Shown: positions 52,677 through 61,028 of the stretch, piece after piece
Layout of the letters: every line of letters begins with the position of its first letter
How positions within the stretch are numbered: position 1 is the first letter of the stretch
Assembly: GCF_000430785.1 (NCBI RefSeq)
Contig: NZ_KE387249.1
Coordinates: 41,762-105,761 of the forward strand
Direction of reading: 5' to 3'
Origin: Ectobacillus panaciterrae DSM 19096
GTDB lineage: Bacteria > Bacillota > Bacilli > Bacillales > Bacillaceae_G
DNA length: 64,000 nt
Notes under the pieces: model-generated
What the model was told of the DNA's origin: nothing
Seen by the model: the letters and a program-made list of their open reading frames with translations, nothing else
Database searches by the model: none
Made by a program: the position numbers and the translations under genes

Positions 52677-52952
52677 TTATCCTAAACATTGAAATATCTG
52701 TTTCTCTTTAACAACTTGCTTTAGTTTAAAAGTAATAGTATTCCAAGTCTCATTTTTATAAGTATTGATTAGTGCTGGCTCTAAACATAAAGTTTGAAAG
52801 AAGTTGTCAAGTTTCTTACGAGCATAATTGAGAATTTGGTTCTCATAAAAGAGGTTTCTTTCTTGAATTTTTTTCGTTATTTCGTTAAGCAAACAAAATG
52901 TAAAATCAAGTATAGCAAAGTGTAACTTACCACAATATGTCTCTATTCTCAT
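52677..52952 (-). CDS. Small helical protein, unknown function
   Basis: This 91-residue protein starts MRIETYCGKLHFAILDFTFC and continues with a helical, lysine-rich part (LLNEITKKIQERNLFYENQI, FKLKQVVKEKQIFQ). The ATG at 52952 has GGAAGG about 11 bases upstream. Two Cys lie in the first 20 residues. No family is recognised. The sequence is AT-rich, and the 400 bases beyond it (52953-53363) carry only a terminator-like stem and short repeats. Confidence 0.5.
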   Translation of the reverse strand: MRIETYCGKLHFAILDFTFCLLNEITKKIQERNLFYENQILNYARKKLDNFFQTLCLEPALINTYKNETWNTITFKLKQVVKEKQIFQCLG

Positions 52953-53181
52953 TTCAACCCACACCTTCCTTCAAAATTGCAACAAAAGACAAATTTACAA
53001 ATCCTTAACATAATATTAACAAAAATCAAAACAATTTTACATAAAATTATAAAAATTCAAAAAATATTGTTTAGAACCCGAAATTGTGCATTTTAAAAGA
53101 ATGATTTATAAAAGTAGATATTTTTGAACGTTCGCGGAAATCAATACAATATTTACAGACATTTTTTATTTAACACAAGCA

Positions 53182-53214
53182 AAAGAAACCTGTTCAAATA
53201 AACAGGCTTCTTTA
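53182..53214 (-). terminator. Terminator-like hairpin after BcrC-like copy 2
   Basis: AGAAACCTGTT and AACAGGCTTCT form an imperfect stem, with TTTCTTTT on the minus strand. It is 150 bases after the PAP2 stop at 53364. Just beyond (53221-53300) is CCTAGGTTATAGGTAGTTAA, a motif that recurs in the window. Confidence 0.5.
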
Positions 53215-53363
53215 CATATCCTAGGTTATAGGTAGTTAAATATTAGTTCTAACTAGAACTGTTGCCATAATATAATCGATCTATCGGTAGTTAGTTGTAC
53301 AGAAAAACTACTATCCATTTGTATTCCGAAGCAACACATGCATCTGGCAATGAACACACTCGT

Positions 53364-53966
53364 TCATCGTACTGTGTGGCTGTACTTAGATAACACAGGA
53401 ACTCGTTTTGTTAGCTTGTAATAGATACGGAACACAATTTGTGCCAAAGGCTCTATTTTGACTGAAAGCCGGATGACTAAGAAGCTTGTCCCCCATGAAA
53501 GAGCAGCTGCCCCTATTACATCTGCCGGATAATGGACACCGACATATATACGTGAAATTCCAACAATAACAGCCCAAATGAATGCAATATTCTTCCACCG
53601 ATCTCCCCGTAGCAGCATCGTAAATGCTATCGCAAATACTAATACCGCATGATCGCTTACAAATGAAGAATCAGCGGCATGGGCTACCAATTTGTGTACA
53701 TGATGCGTGATAAATGGACGTGGGTGATAATAAACGAGATGGATAACGGCGTTCGAGAATAATGCCAGCGCAGTAGATAGAAGTGTATAAAAGACTGTAT
53801 ACTGTTTGGCAATTGCCTTTTCCCTATTTGCGTTGCTGAACCATAATAACAGCATAAATGCTACAGCAACATATGGAGCACTGTCGGTAATGCCTATCAT
53901 TACTTTATCAAGAAAAGGCGAATTTCCCGCCCATCCATTAATCCATTGAAATACTGCGTAGTTCAT
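53364..53966 (-). CDS. PAP2 undecaprenyl-diphosphatase (BcrC-like), copy 2
   Basis: This 200-residue protein is a close paralogue of the gene at 32122: MNYAVFQWINGWAGNSPFLD, YYHPRPFITHHVHKL, SSFVSDHAVLVFAI and SRIYVGVHYPADVIGAA. The catalytic residues are intact. As at the first locus, a DedA-PAP2 fusion gene is nearby (54328), here on the same strand about 360 bases away. Duplicate copies of the pair suggest a segmental duplication or two separately regulated versions. Region 53967-54242 shows no gene. Confidence 0.88.
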   Translation of the reverse strand: MNYAVFQWINGWAGNSPFLDKVMIGITDSAPYVAVAFMLLLWFSNANREKAIAKQYTVFYTLLSTALALFSNAVIHLVYYHPRPFITHHVHKLVAHAADSSFVSDHAVLVFAIAFTMLLRGDRWKNIAFIWAVIVGISRIYVGVHYPADVIGAAALSWGTSFLVIRLSVKIEPLAQIVFRIYYKLTKRVPVLSKYSHTVR

Positions 53967-54242
53967 ACGTTTCCTCTCCTTTAAGCATGGTGCTGCTTAT
54001 TTCTTTTTATAGTCATAACAATGAGATAGATAATGATGCTCCGAAGAAGTTGACTTCCCCTTGCGAAACTAGGTACCCTGCATACGACAGCACAAGCTCA
54101 CTTGGAATCACTTCTACCATCAGTCCAAGACAATGCCTGAATATCCTAAATTCATCAACATGAGTAAACCAGCTCATATACTTCCTCTTTGTTTCTATAC
54201 ATGTAAATAGACTGCCTCTAAATCAAAAAAGTTCAACAAAAA

Positions 54243-54282
54243 TAAAAAATCTTAAATATCGTTTTTGAGCTAAGATTTTTCA
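54243..54282 (-). terminator. Terminator of DedA-PAP2 copy 2
   Basis: AAAAATCTTA pairs with TAAGATTTTT around a 16-base loop. It is about 50 bases after the stop codon on the minus strand. Confidence 0.65.
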
Positions 54283-54327
54283 TGTACGATGTATCTTATC
54301 CTTACATGCAAGGTTTTACGTTTCTAT

Positions 54328-55608
54328 TTAAACACTTCTTATAATACGGAAAATCTCCAGTAAAAGAATGTTTACTGCAAGCCATGCTCCTCCAAATACA
54401 TAACCGGAAGCAATATCGCTAGGCGGCTGCATCCGGAAGAATACATAGCTGATGAAAATGAAGAATAACAGTCCAAGAGTCACGAACACAGCAAATGTAT
54501 GAATCCCAATCCTTCTTGTATGACGTACAAGCATGAACACAAAATAACCCAATATTACAATGATCATAAATGTTTGTTCATTCGGAAACGAGTACAACAA
54601 TGAGCCCGAATATGAAGGATTCAGTTGATGAAATAACCGGCGCAAGCTTTCTTCATACAATTTCCCTAAGCAAACCAGCAATAATAAAAACAATACTTCC
54701 AGTTTTTTGTCTTCTCCTCTCCAAACAATCCATAATCCGGTAAGGAAAACGAATCCTGCCAGCACTTTTCCCGAACCTGCCAAAAAGAACGCCTTCATCG
54801 TGGTAGTCCAATGTGTATCAAATAGCACTAATACAATTGAAATTACACCTTGGTCGAAAGCGTGGAATTCATTGTTCAGAAAATCCTCAATAACTCCCGC
54901 CATAAGCATGATCAATCCAAGGGTACAGATCCCTACAGTTATGATAAATAGTGACGTTCTTCTCCGAGTATGAAATATTTCTACAGCCTTTTGTGTTGTG
55001 GTCATTGTCACTTCTTTTAGTTGAGCTTTATATCTTCTAAATAGATACAGAGTCAATATGATAACGCTAAGCAAGCACCCGAGCAGAATGAGGTACTTTT
55101 TAACAGCACCGTGGAATTGTTCCCAGTGCGGCCCTAATGCTTTACCGAGAGAAATAAAGGTCCCCGTCCAAATAAAAGCACCCGTATAGGCATACATAGC
55201 ATAAGTTCGAAACGACACTTTTGTAATTCCGGAAAAATAACCTGTGATATGTCTGACGCCTGGAATGAAATAAGTGACAATAAGAACTTTATTGCCCTGC
55301 TTATTAAACCAATCTGACGTTTTCTTCAGCTTATCAGGACTTAATAAAATACGATGACCGTATTTTTCAAAAAAAGGATTTCCCAATCTATATCCAATCC
55401 AATATGTTATTGTCACCCCTATTGAACTTCCAGCCCCGGCTAGAAGAATGCTGCCCATCCAATTGAGATGTCCCTGGTACACTAAAAAACCGGAATAACT
55501 CATAAGAAATTCTACAGGGAATGGAACGGCAATCAACTCAAGCATAAGCCCAAAAAATAAAAGAAAATACCCATATTGATCAATGTAAGTCATAACTAAG
55601 TGAATCAT
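54328..55608 (-). CDS. DedA-PAP2 fusion membrane protein, copy 2
   Basis: This 426-residue protein is a paralogue of that at 32996. LMLELIAVPFPVEFLMSYSG and VTYFIPGVRHITGYFSGITK are the DedA blocks (about 20-160). The PAP2-like half (about 215-420) has FPNEQTF in place of PSGH and SYVFFRMQPPSDIASG, in which both the Arg and the catalytic His of block 3 are replaced, so it is probably catalytically dead. There are about ten or eleven membrane helices. Inference: the PAP2 part may bind a lipid phosphate while DedA moves it. It is a monocistronic gene. Confidence 0.85.
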   Translation of the reverse strand: MIHLVMTYIDQYGYFLLFFGLMLELIAVPFPVEFLMSYSGFLVYQGHLNWMGSILLAGAGSSIGVTITYWIGYRLGNPFFEKYGHRILLSPDKLKKTSDWFNKQGNKVLIVTYFIPGVRHITGYFSGITKVSFRTYAMYAYTGAFIWTGTFISLGKALGPHWEQFHGAVKKYLILLGCLLSVIILTLYLFRRYKAQLKEVTMTTTQKAVEIFHTRRRTSLFIITVGICTLGLIMLMAGVIEDFLNNEFHAFDQGVISIVLVLFDTHWTTTMKAFFLAGSGKVLAGFVFLTGLWIVWRGEDKKLEVLFLLLLVCLGKLYEESLRRLFHQLNPSYSGSLLYSFPNEQTFMIIVILGYFVFMLVRHTRRIGIHTFAVFVTLGLLFFIFISYVFFRMQPPSDIASGYVFGGAWLAVNILLLEIFRIIRSV

Positions 55609-55789
55609 AATGTCTACCCCTTAGTAATAATGATTAAGATAATCGTACCTCGCTCTAAAAAGTCATTTATACTCTTTAGCAGATCGCTTCTCTCTCACAG
55701 TCATAGTATTGTTTACAGCAATTTCTTCTTTACCACTCAGTTAAAGGGACATGATATGTACGTAAAAGTTCATTGGAATATTATGCAAA

Positions 55790-55823
55790 ATAAAAACTCT
55801 TAACCTTCGTTAAGAGTTTTTGC
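55790..55823 (-). terminator. Terminator overlapping the end of the bactofilin-like gene
   Basis: AAAAACTCTTAAC pairs with GTTAAGAGTTTTT around a CTTC loop. The stop codon TAA of the gene at 55800 is part of the stem, so the terminator begins within the last coding codons. Confidence 0.85.
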
Positions 55824-56654
55824 TTTCTTTCTAGACATCCACTTCTCAAGCAGCCACTTAGCTGTAAATCCGAGTGACAGCCAGATAATCAAAAGTATAA
55901 CAAGCATACCGATTAAAGGAATATTCATGAAGGCAGTAAGAGTAAAAGCCCCTACGGTCAACACGAGCCACTCCGCTCTTCCGTCCATCACTTTCAATTG
56001 CTTACCGATTTCCTTACTAAGCAAGCTCATTCCTATTAAAAAAGAACAGAGAACACCAAGAACGAAAAGAATAACAACTGGTATCCCTATAATGCTAATA
56101 AACAGCAAGACACAAAGAGCTAAAAGAGCGAAGCTTGTTATAGCTCCAGTGACTAACAATCTGCCAAATTGCTGATTCATATGCTCCTTTACATAATCCA
56201 GCTTATTTCTCACTACCATTCCGGTCAACACTGTCATAATGATTAGCAAAATACTTCCTATAAGCCGAATGAACCACATTCCAAGAAACAGAGCCCCTCC
56301 CAATATAAGGCTGTTCTGTGTCGGATCATTTAAATAAAAAGAAAGAATATGCTCTCCAATTTTCGCTCCTTTTTCCTGCTCGACTCTTCCGCCGATTACA
56401 AGGACGGGCCCTTTAATGTCGGCTGTACGGTGAATCTGTAAATTTCCATTGATTACAATGACAGCTGTTTGAACAGTACCATCGATTACGGCATCGTTCC
56501 CCAAAACAAGCACACTTTCTACTTTCTGATTCTCCGGTATAACAGTTTCTTTGTAATGCACGATACTGTTTCCGGCAGCAAGCACTGGATGATGGAACGT
56601 CAATGTTAAAAAGAGAACCGAAAGAAAACTAAGCGTCATTCGAAATATCTTCAT
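55800..56654 (-). CDS. Membrane protein with bactofilin-like (polymer-forming) domain
   Basis: This 284-residue protein has a signal-type N-terminus (MKIFRMTLSFLSVLFLTLTF), a right-handed beta-helix stretch (about 45-110: VLVLGNDAVIDGTVQTAVIV, INGNLQIHRTADIKGPVLVI) like polymer-forming/bactofilin domains, and four C-terminal membrane helices (about 118-275). The ATG at 56654 has AAGGAG upstream. It begins 13 bases after the anti-sigma gene ends, so it is the third gene of the ECF operon. Such proteins follow ECF sigma/anti-sigma pairs in several Bacillus genomes. Role in envelope sensing or repair is inferred. Confidence 0.8.
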   Translation of the reverse strand: MKIFRMTLSFLSVLFLTLTFHHPVLAAGNSIVHYKETVIPENQKVESVLVLGNDAVIDGTVQTAVIVINGNLQIHRTADIKGPVLVIGGRVEQEKGAKIGEHILSFYLNDPTQNSLILGGALFLGMWFIRLIGSILLIIMTVLTGMVVRNKLDYVKEHMNQQFGRLLVTGAITSFALLALCVLLFISIIGIPVVILFVLGVLCSFLIGMSLLSKEIGKQLKVMDGRAEWLVLTVGAFTLTAFMNIPLIGMLVILLIIWLSLGFTAKWLLEKWMSRKKAKTLNEG

Positions 56655-56667
56655 GTTCCGCAACTCC

Positions 56668-57174
56668 TTACCCGGCTGTTTTTGTTATCAATAAGCGACG
56701 GATGGACCATCCTGAAAAAATAAGAATAATAATGACCGTGGGTACCATTACTTCCACAACATACGGAACGGAAGAAAGAATGGATCCAAAAGCATGCGCA
56801 AGACTGATTCCGATCTTTACAAATGCAAATGTAAATTTCATGGCCATGTACATAACCTGACCTGTCTGCAGAAGTAATACAGAGAAGAGCAGTACAGCAA
56901 AAAGACCGGCAACTGCAAATCTTCTTTTAGGTATCGCTTGTTTTTGTTGATTATATTTCCGGACTTTGTCCATCACAGACTGTTCAAACTGAAAATCCGG
57001 CTCCATGCTTAAAGGATATGCGATTTCCATTTCCTGTTTTAGCCACAGCAGTTCCTCCAACTCCTTTTTGCATTCTCTGCATATCTGGATGTGAGCCTCT
57101 ACATCCCTTCGTTCAACTGGGCTCACTTCATCATCCGAATAGGCTGATAAAAGCTCTTTCATATCATCATGCAT
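56668..57174 (-). CDS. Anti-sigma factor (zinc-finger, HxxxCxxC)
   Basis: This 168-residue protein has an N-terminal ZAS domain with AHIQICRECKKELEELL (H-x3-C-x2-C) and one membrane helix near 85-105 (AVAGLFAVLLFSVLLLQTGQ). A second hydrophobic segment lies at the C-terminus (VMVPTVIIILIFSGW). It holds the ECF sigma factor inactive at the membrane until a signal arrives. The start at 57174 overlaps the sigma gene by eight bases; a GTG at 57183 is an alternative. Confidence 0.87.
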   Translation of the reverse strand: MHDDMKELLSAYSDDEVSPVERRDVEAHIQICRECKKELEELLWLKQEMEIAYPLSMEPDFQFEQSVMDKVRKYNQQKQAIPKRRFAVAGLFAVLLFSVLLLQTGQVMYMAMKFTFAFVKIGISLAHAFGSILSSVPYVVEVMVPTVIIILIFSGWSIRRLLITKTAG

Positions 57175-57724
57175 ACTCCTCACCCCTAGAAAGTTCTCTC
57201 CTTAAAGCCGCCCTTGCTGTACTGATACGAGACTTTACTGTCCCAACCGGAATATGTAAAATCTCCGCAATTTCATCATAAGAATAGCCTTGGATATCTC
57301 GTAAGACGATAGCTGCTTTATGCTCAACAGACAGCGTTTGCAATGCTTCCTGTATCGTTAGCCGCACTTGTGATCGCTCGATATTGGAACTTCCGCTTAC
57401 AAATAGTTCCTGTTCTTCTTTTTCTGTTTGATATTGCATCTCTTTTTGTAACTTTTTAAGCCTATCGTAACACAAATTTGCGACAATTCTTGTCAGCCAA
57501 GAAACAAATGCATATTCATTTTCCAACTTCGACAAAGATATATAAGCCTTTAGAAATGCTTCTTGTGCAATATCTTCAGCCTCCATCTTATCATTGACCA
57601 TGGCATAGGCATGACGAAATACATGTCCTTTAAACCTTGTGACCAGTTGTGCAAATGCTTCTTCATTTCCCTTTTTAGCTTGTAAAATTAACTGGTGCAA
57701 TTCCTGGTGCAATTCCTGGTCCAC
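57167..57724 (-). CDS. ECF-type RNA polymerase sigma factor
   Basis: This 185-residue protein has sigma-2 (about 22-85; DIAQEAFLKAYISLSKLENE is region 2.4-like) and sigma-4 (about 120-172; VLRDIQGYSYDEIAEILHIP and GTVKSRISTARAALRR). The start is given as a GTG at 57724 preceded by GGAGG 11 bases away; an ATG at 57748 has no ribosome site. QELHQELHQ near the start comes from a small direct repeat in the DNA (CAGGAATTGCAC twice). It is first in an operon with its anti-sigma factor. An ECF-like promoter lies upstream. Confidence 0.92.
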   Translation of the reverse strand: MDQELHQELHQLILQAKKGNEEAFAQLVTRFKGHVFRHAYAMVNDKMEAEDIAQEAFLKAYISLSKLENEYAFVSWLTRIVANLCYDRLKKLQKEMQYQTEKEEQELFVSGSSNIERSQVRLTIQEALQTLSVEHKAAIVLRDIQGYSYDEIAEILHIPVGTVKSRISTARAALRRELSRGEEYA

Positions 57725-57782
57725 ATCTTTCAGTCCCTCCTGCCTCATACTCAAAATCAGGTAACAATCTCTCTTTTTAAAA

Positions 57783-57808
57783 AGACGCTATGTAACGTGA
57801 AATAGTTC
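57783..57808 (-). promoter_or_regulatory. Probable autoregulated ECF promoter
   Basis: On the minus strand TGAACT (AAC core) and CGTC are 16 bases apart, the layout of Bacillus ECF promoters (TGAAAC-N16-CGTC). It lies 60-85 bases before the sigma gene, as expected for autoregulation. Confidence 0.6.
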
Positions 57809-58310
57809 ATTCATGATACAAAATAAGAGTCCTCTACAATGAACTGCTAAATCATCTTATTCCCTTCCACAAAGACCTGTTTTCAGTATAACTCCGCTGT
57901 ATGAGGCACATTCATTATCTAACCTGTGTAAGACACATTCCGTACATAATTCTCGTTTTGCTTAGAAAATGAGAATTATATAAATACTTATCATACATGA
58001 TGAACTTTTTGCTATAAAGTGTTGTCTTTCTAGCATAATTATAATTCTTACTATAATGGAACAAAATTCCCACTATTTTATACAAGCCTGTTCCGGGTCA
58101 AGAAAGAGAAAATTCTATGTTCTTCGATAAAAAGGGAACTTCTATTGTTCTAAGCAGTAAAGAAACTGTTGTTCAAGAAACCTTACATTATACAGAAAAT
58201 AAAATGAATAGCAAACCAGTGCTGCCATTGTTACTTTGTTTTTCTTTATATAGACATTGTAGCCAGTTGTATCACTGGCACTGATTAAACTTATCGTTAT
58301 TACGTAGACA

Positions 58311-58343
58311 GAAAAAAACACCACCTGTTCTAATAGGTGGTGC
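58311..58343 (-). terminator. Terminator following Tyr-rich fragment copy 3
   Basis: On the minus strand CACCACCT pairs with AGGTGGTG and is followed by TTTTTTT. The flank AAAAACTATTGTATGAAGGG matches that of the terminator at 12688. No intact gene lies upstream within 300 bases. The gap 57809-58310 holds no convincing gene. Confidence 0.75.
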
Positions 58344-58407
58344 CCCTTCATACAATAGTTTTTAAACTTTTTATAAATCCTCAAACTTCCCTCTTCACAA
58401 AATCCTC

Positions 58408-58473
58408 TTAATACCCATAGCTATATGGATACGGCGTTGGGACAAGGCATGGATAACCGTCGCCATCCTCTAC
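58408..58473 (-). pseudogene. Tyr/Pro-rich mini-ORF, copy 3, no start codon
   Basis: After an in-frame stop the minus-strand frame reads VEDGDGYPCLVPTPYPYSYG and ends GY-stop. It is shorter and more diverged than the fragments at 12783 and 24764, but shares the YP/VP/PY pattern and a terminator downstream with a related flank. No start codon; treated as a remnant. Confidence 0.35.
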
Positions 58474-58528
58474 TCAGATTGATTAGCTTATACAATTATG
58501 GTTTCATTTCTATACTGGTTCGTAATCA

Positions 58529-58582
58529 TGAACCTCCCCACTTACTCGCTTCCGCTCCTTGAAGTGGGGGTATTCTCGCCCA
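58529..58582. repeat. GAAGTGGGGG hairpin repeat, copy 2
   Basis: CCCCACTT (58536) and AAGTGGGG (58562) flank the same loop, ACTCGCTTCCGCTCC, as copy 1. Downstream TATTCTCGCCCAATTTATGA matches copy 3 at 63367. Confidence 0.75.
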
Positions 58583-58648
58583 ATTTATGATAAATTTGTT
58601 ACCGTGCCTACTCTAGCATTTAGTGAAAAATGCTTTCATACCCTTGCC

Positions 58649-59575
58649 TTAGGGGCAAATATTTTTTAGCCAATTTATTGTGTCTAAAATAACCTCGTCT
58701 CTATTTATTTCGTTAAGCATCTCATGCCTGCCGCCAGCATATAGCTTGTAAGTAACATTATTGATATTGAAACTTTTATATGTATTATCCAGATCAACAA
58801 TACCTCTGCCATAATTGCCAACAGGATCACTATCGCCAGCAAAAATATAAATAGGCAAGTCCTTTGGAATCTTTTCTAAATTCTCTTTTTTATGAATAAC
58901 TTTTGTCCCAATAAATAAATCGTGGAAAAAAGATACCGGAAAAACGTTGCCACAATATGGGTCATCTATATATTTTTGTACTTGTTCTTTATCCCTAGAT
59001 AACCAATCAAACTTAGTAGAATTTGGTTTAAATCTGTTATTGTAGCTACCAAAAGCCAGCTTGTCTACTAATGTTCCGTCTGTCTTTCTTCCCTTAAAAG
59101 CTATCATCAGTTTCGTGAGTGTGATTCCAAAGTTTACAATTGGCTTTTGTTTACCATTTGTTCCAGACAAAATAACGCCAGATAGCTCATTACCATACAG
59201 CTGAATATATCTTTGAGCTAAAAAAGAACCCATACTATGCCCGAATAATATTACTTTTTTATTAAGATTTTCTTCCTTAATAATATCTGTTAGCTGTTTC
59301 ATGTCCTCCACCATATCATGGAAACCGTCATTATCACTTATATATCCTAATTCATCTATAGAAGCGGCTGACTCACCATGCCCTCTATGGTCATTAGCAT
59401 ACACTACAAATCCTTCTTTCATTAATGCTCTTGCAAAATAATCGTATCTAATAGCTCTTTCACTCATACCATGAGCAATTTGAACGACTCCTTTTATGTC
59501 TGTTTCAGGAATCCATTTTTGAACGTTTATTGGTATATTGTCTTGATTCATGAAGGTAAAATTTATTCTTGTCAT
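58649..59575 (-). CDS. Alpha/beta-hydrolase, lysophospholipase/monoglyceride lipase type
   Basis: This 308-residue protein has IAHGMSERAIRYDYFARALM (about 33-52), YANDHRGHGESA, the nucleophile elbow FGHSMGSFLAQRYI, the acid in FAGDSDPVGNYGRG and the base in YAGGRHEMLNE. This is the serine-aminopeptidase S33/monoacylglycerol lipase pattern. There is no signal peptide, so it acts in the cytoplasm on lysolipids or glycerides (known of the family). Single gene. Confidence 0.9.
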   Translation of the reverse strand: MTRINFTFMNQDNIPINVQKWIPETDIKGVVQIAHGMSERAIRYDYFARALMKEGFVVYANDHRGHGESAASIDELGYISDNDGFHDMVEDMKQLTDIIKEENLNKKVILFGHSMGSFLAQRYIQLYGNELSGVILSGTNGKQKPIVNFGITLTKLMIAFKGRKTDGTLVDKLAFGSYNNRFKPNSTKFDWLSRDKEQVQKYIDDPYCGNVFPVSFFHDLFIGTKVIHKKENLEKIPKDLPIYIFAGDSDPVGNYGRGIVDLDNTYKSFNINNVTYKLYAGGRHEMLNEINRDEVILDTINWLKNICP

Positions 59576-59691
59576 TTTATCATCTCACGATCCTTTTTAA
59601 ATACAATGAATTCTAATACAAATATAAAAAAATTTTCAAAAATTGAACAAATATTCATCTTTTCTATATTTCCTCTTCTACATTATAGATA

Positions 59692-59727
59692 GAAAATCCT
59701 TTCTTACAAGAATGGTAAGAAAGGATA
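59692..59727 (-). terminator. Terminator-like hairpin after the cupin gene
   Basis: ATCCTTTCTTAC and GTAAGAAAGGAT form a perfect 12-bp stem with a seven-base loop; on the minus strand TTTTC follows. It is 200 bases past the cupin stop (59928). Between them lies ACTTAGGTTATCGGCAGTTCC, a copy of a motif seen elsewhere in the window. Confidence 0.6.
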
Positions 59728-59927
59728 CAGTATAAGTTCTAAAATCTGTGTTTTCAAAATTCCTGTTTCAATATGATTATAATTTAGAGAGAAAAAATCC
59801 TCTTAGATTCAGGAATCTCGGAGGACTTTACAATTATTTCATATACATTTTCCATACCTTTATACCGCTCAGCCCAGATGCTCAAAAGCAACATAACTTA
59901 GGTTATCGGCAGTTCCTTGGACACCGA

Positions 59928-60575
59928 CTAAAGTATTTGTTTTTTCCCTCCAATTGATATAGTTATCGGTCGGTCATAACGATTGTCTTGATAATTGTCC
60001 TTTGTTTTAGGTTGATATGAACCAGAGTTTGGCGGTCCAATCACCACAGATTCAGTTATCGGGGCTAGTACTTCGGCTAACTGTTTAGCATCAACATTAT
60101 AAGCCATTTGGAACACTTCTGGAGGAGTCAGCCGCAGCATGTCGGATCCTTCTGCCGATTCGAATTGATCATTATTGAAGAAGAGATGGACATGTGCTTC
60201 TTCCGAAACAGGCGTAATCCAATGCCACCAAGCCATAGGTATAAAGACCACTTGACCGGATTTTGCTCGGTAATGGTGCAACTGTTGCGTGTCTGGATCG
60301 AGAATAGAGGTGATTACTTCTCCAGAAACTACGACATCTAGTTCCCAAGCATTGGGATGCCAATGCGGTTCCCTCATGTGGCCTTTGGTAAGAAAGAGAT
60401 CCACAAAAGCTCCTCCTATCATCGCTGGTAACTGTGTTGAGGTTACCTGGTAAGCAATATTTTCATCGTTCCTCTTGAAAAGAACACTGTTTCGCGAGTC
60501 AAAAAAAAGATTTGGTGTTCCTGAACTTTTTTTAATATTAGTATTATCAGTAACGTATCCAGATTTAGACATCAT
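59928..60575 (-). CDS. Cupin-domain protein
   Basis: This 215-residue protein has one cupin barrel (about 50-150). REPHWHPNAWELDVVVSGE gives the first metal-binding motif (HxH...E), and GQVVFIPMAWWHWI the second (one His). The sequence resembles one half of oxalate decarboxylase-type bicupins, but one domain is present. The C-terminal 50 residues (PNSGSYQPKTKDNYQDNRYD) are polar. Known cupins include decarboxylases, dioxygenases and isomerases. Reaction not assigned. Confidence 0.85.
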   Translation of the reverse strand: MMSKSGYVTDNTNIKKSSGTPNLFFDSRNSVLFKRNDENIAYQVTSTQLPAMIGGAFVDLFLTKGHMREPHWHPNAWELDVVVSGEVITSILDPDTQQLHHYRAKSGQVVFIPMAWWHWITPVSEEAHVHLFFNNDQFESAEGSDMLRLTPPEVFQMAYNVDAKQLAEVLAPITESVVIGPPNSGSYQPKTKDNYQDNRYDRPITISIGGKKQIL

Positions 60576-60613
60576 GTTTCCCTTCTTTCATGTAATTTTA
60601 TCATTTTCAGCTG

Positions 60614-60652
60614 AGAATCCCCCACTTCAAGCGTAGCTAAGCGGGGAGTAGT
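60614..60652. repeat. Diverged GAAGTGGGGG hairpin (inverted orientation)
   Basis: GAATCCCCCACTTCAAGCG is the complement of the 3' part of copies 1-3 (GAAGTGGGGGTATTC). It is followed by TAGCTAAGCGGGGAG, which can pair with the CCCC run. The rest of 60653-60887 holds nothing recognised. Confidence 0.5.
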
Positions 60653-60887
60653 TCAAATGTGAATCCCTTTTGCTGTTTTGAACTTATGTCTCAAAACGCC
60701 CAATCTGAATTCATGTTATGATGATAAAATGTCCCATGTATAGGCGCGTATCCATATATCACGATGAATTTTAAAAAAGTCTTTAGATATTATAATTCAA
60801 GTTAAAAAATAACCGCTCGAAGGTAGCTGGTCATAAACAAGGAGATATAACGTCATTGTCGTAGTATACGGGTTTCTTCTATAGAAA

Positions 60888-60932
60888 TTAAACAACCTGC
60901 TTCCTGTAGAGTGCAGGAGGCAGGTTGTTTAG
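60888..60932. terminator. Terminator of the nitroreductase gene
   Basis: AAACAACCTGC pairs with GCAGGTTGTTT, with an inner TCCTG/CAGGA stem. On the minus strand AATTTC follows. It lies about 100 bases after the nitroreductase stop. Confidence 0.75.
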
Positions 60933-61028
60933 GTATTGTCTAAGTGTACTATTTTAAGCTATTACTTCGTAAGGGTTAATGATTCTTTTTGTCTTTTGAT
61001 AAGGTTATATCGCAAAATATATTTCAGT

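Noticed and set aside
60108..60363. Open frames on both strands overlapping the cupin gene
   Set aside because: The cupin frame carries both metal motifs; the others are by-products of its sequence.
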